35,321 nucleotides of DNA from Verrucomicrobiota bacterium (GTDB taxonomy: Bacteria; Verrucomicrobiota; Verrucomicrobiia; Limisphaerales; JADLHS01), in NCBI GenBank assembly GCA_025457745.1, contig JALOTT010000002.1, forward strand, positions 1 to 35,321. Direction: 5' to 3'. Of this stretch, positions 34,442 to 35,321 are shown piece by piece (within the stretch, counting starts at the first letter, position 1; every line of letters begins with the position of its first letter). The position numbers and the translations under genes are program-made. A model generated the notes under the pieces. That model was not told the origin of the DNA. It was given only the letters and a program-made list of their open reading frames with translations, and did not search any database.

Positions 34442-35071
34442 ATGAAATCCAAGACGATCATCTCGTGCCAGTTCGTGTTTGCGTTGCTCGCGAGCGGGGT
34501 TCTATTCGTGGCCGGGTGCAGCAATAAGGACGCGGAACTCGCCGCCGAGCGCCAAAAGGAATTGGCGGCGGTTCGCGCGGAACTGGAGCAAACCAAAACG
34601 TCCGCCGCCGCGCAGGAATCGGAATTGACCCGGCTGCGCAAAGACAACCTGGAACTGCTGAAACTGCGCAATGAGGTCCGACAGTTGCGCGACGACAAGA
34701 AACAACTTTCGCAGCAGGCGCTAATCGCGCAGGCCCAAGCCCAGGCCGTCCAGTCACAGGCCCAGCAGGCAGCGCAGGCGTTGGCGGCGCAACCAGCAGC
34801 CCCCGCGGCGCGACCCGGAGTGCCAGGGACGCCCGAACAACTGGCCAATGCTTGCCTCAACACCCTGCGGCAGTTGGATGCCGCCAAGCAGCAATGGGCG
34901 TTGGAGAACAAGAAAGATGCGACCGCCATTCCGACCGCGAAAGACCTTGCCGCCTATTTATATTTAAAAGAGGGGGTCATGCTGAAGTGCCCGGCGGGTG
35001 GAACTTACACGCTCAACCCGGTAGGGGCCAACCCCACTTGCACAATTCCAAGCCACGCGCTGCCGCAATAG
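34442..35071 (+). CDS. Lipoprotein with coiled-coil stalk and pseudopilin-like C-terminal domain
   Basis: Lipobox LFVAGC after MKSKTIISCQFVFALLASGV; long coiled coil; C-terminus ACLNTLRQLDAAKQQWALENKKDATAIPTAKDLAAYLYLKEGVMLKCPAGGTYTLNPVGANPTCTIPSHALPQ. Confidence 0.8.
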   Translation: MKSKTIISCQFVFALLASGVLFVAGCSNKDAELAAERQKELAAVRAELEQTKTSAAAQESELTRLRKDNLELLKLRNEVRQLRDDKKQLSQQALIAQAQAQAVQSQAQQAAQALAAQPAAPAARPGVPGTPEQLANACLNTLRQLDAAKQQWALENKKDATAIPTAKDLAAYLYLKEGVMLKCPAGGTYTLNPVGANPTCTIPSHALPQ

Positions 35072-35146
35072 GCCGGCACGCCAAGGCTCGAACGAAAAGG
35101 CGGGCGGGATCCCCGCTGGCCACTGGCTGAATCCTGCGTTCTTAAA

Positions 35147-35169
35147 GGGGTCGCTCCTTACTTTTTGAC
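35147..35169 (+). repeat. Right copy of an inverted repeat flanking the lipoprotein gene
   Basis: ggggtcgctccttactttttgac; reverse complement matches 34347-34368 with one gap and few mismatches. Confidence 0.6.
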
Positions 35170-35321
35170 GCAAGTTCAAGTCGGGCTGGTTGGGTCTCGT
35201 CTTGGAAAATCGGTTCGAGCGGCCCTACATGTCCGCGTATAAATAACACTACATAGCCTGCACCAAATTGGCGTCATCATTGGTCAGCACGAATTCTCAA
35301 AATCGGTTTGTCGGATGAAAG

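Noticed and set aside
1-35321. CRISPR arrays, tRNA/rRNA genes, prophage or complete IS elements
   Set aside because: No regularly spaced direct repeats with unique spacers beyond the 47-48-bp degenerate tandem at locus E, no recognisable tRNA/rRNA signature, and no transposase, integrase or phage structural ORF.

Overview
The window looks like a chromosomal segment from a high-GC, PVC-superphylum (Verrucomicrobia-like) bacterium. This placement is inferred from protein style and is not proven. I see no rRNA, tRNA, CRISPR array or intact transposase. Contents from left to right: a 5'-truncated LamG surface protein; a pyrR-pyrB operon behind what looks like a complete PyrR-type RNA attenuator; an LTXXQ/Spy-like Gly-Gly-Pro repeat protein; an extra-long GreA-domain protein; rsmB, fabI, an MFS transporter and a DUF5069 protein; two divergent cyclophilins; a NUDIX hydrolase and an alpha/beta hydrolase; a decayed epimerase; a YfhO-like membrane protein; a glycan cluster (glycosyltransferases, three FkbM-like and one TylF-like methyltransferase, a flippase); comM; a membrane glycosyltransferase; an NtrC/NtrB-type two-component pair; a frameshifted corA; and a lipoprotein with a pseudopilin-like C-terminus. 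The most striking signal is a dense set of short (~70-95 bp) inverted-repeat elements in several unrelated sequence families. One family (consensus arm GGTAGGGCGCGTCACTCCGTGCGCGCC) occurs at five loci. Four of these lie in-frame inside protein-coding genes (rsmB once, MFS once, YfhO-like twice), in at least two reading frames. This resembles Rickettsia palindromic elements, but in an apparently unrelated lineage. Heptanucleotide tandem arrays form a second repeat system: one inside rsmB and two arranged as inverted pairs next to gene starts.
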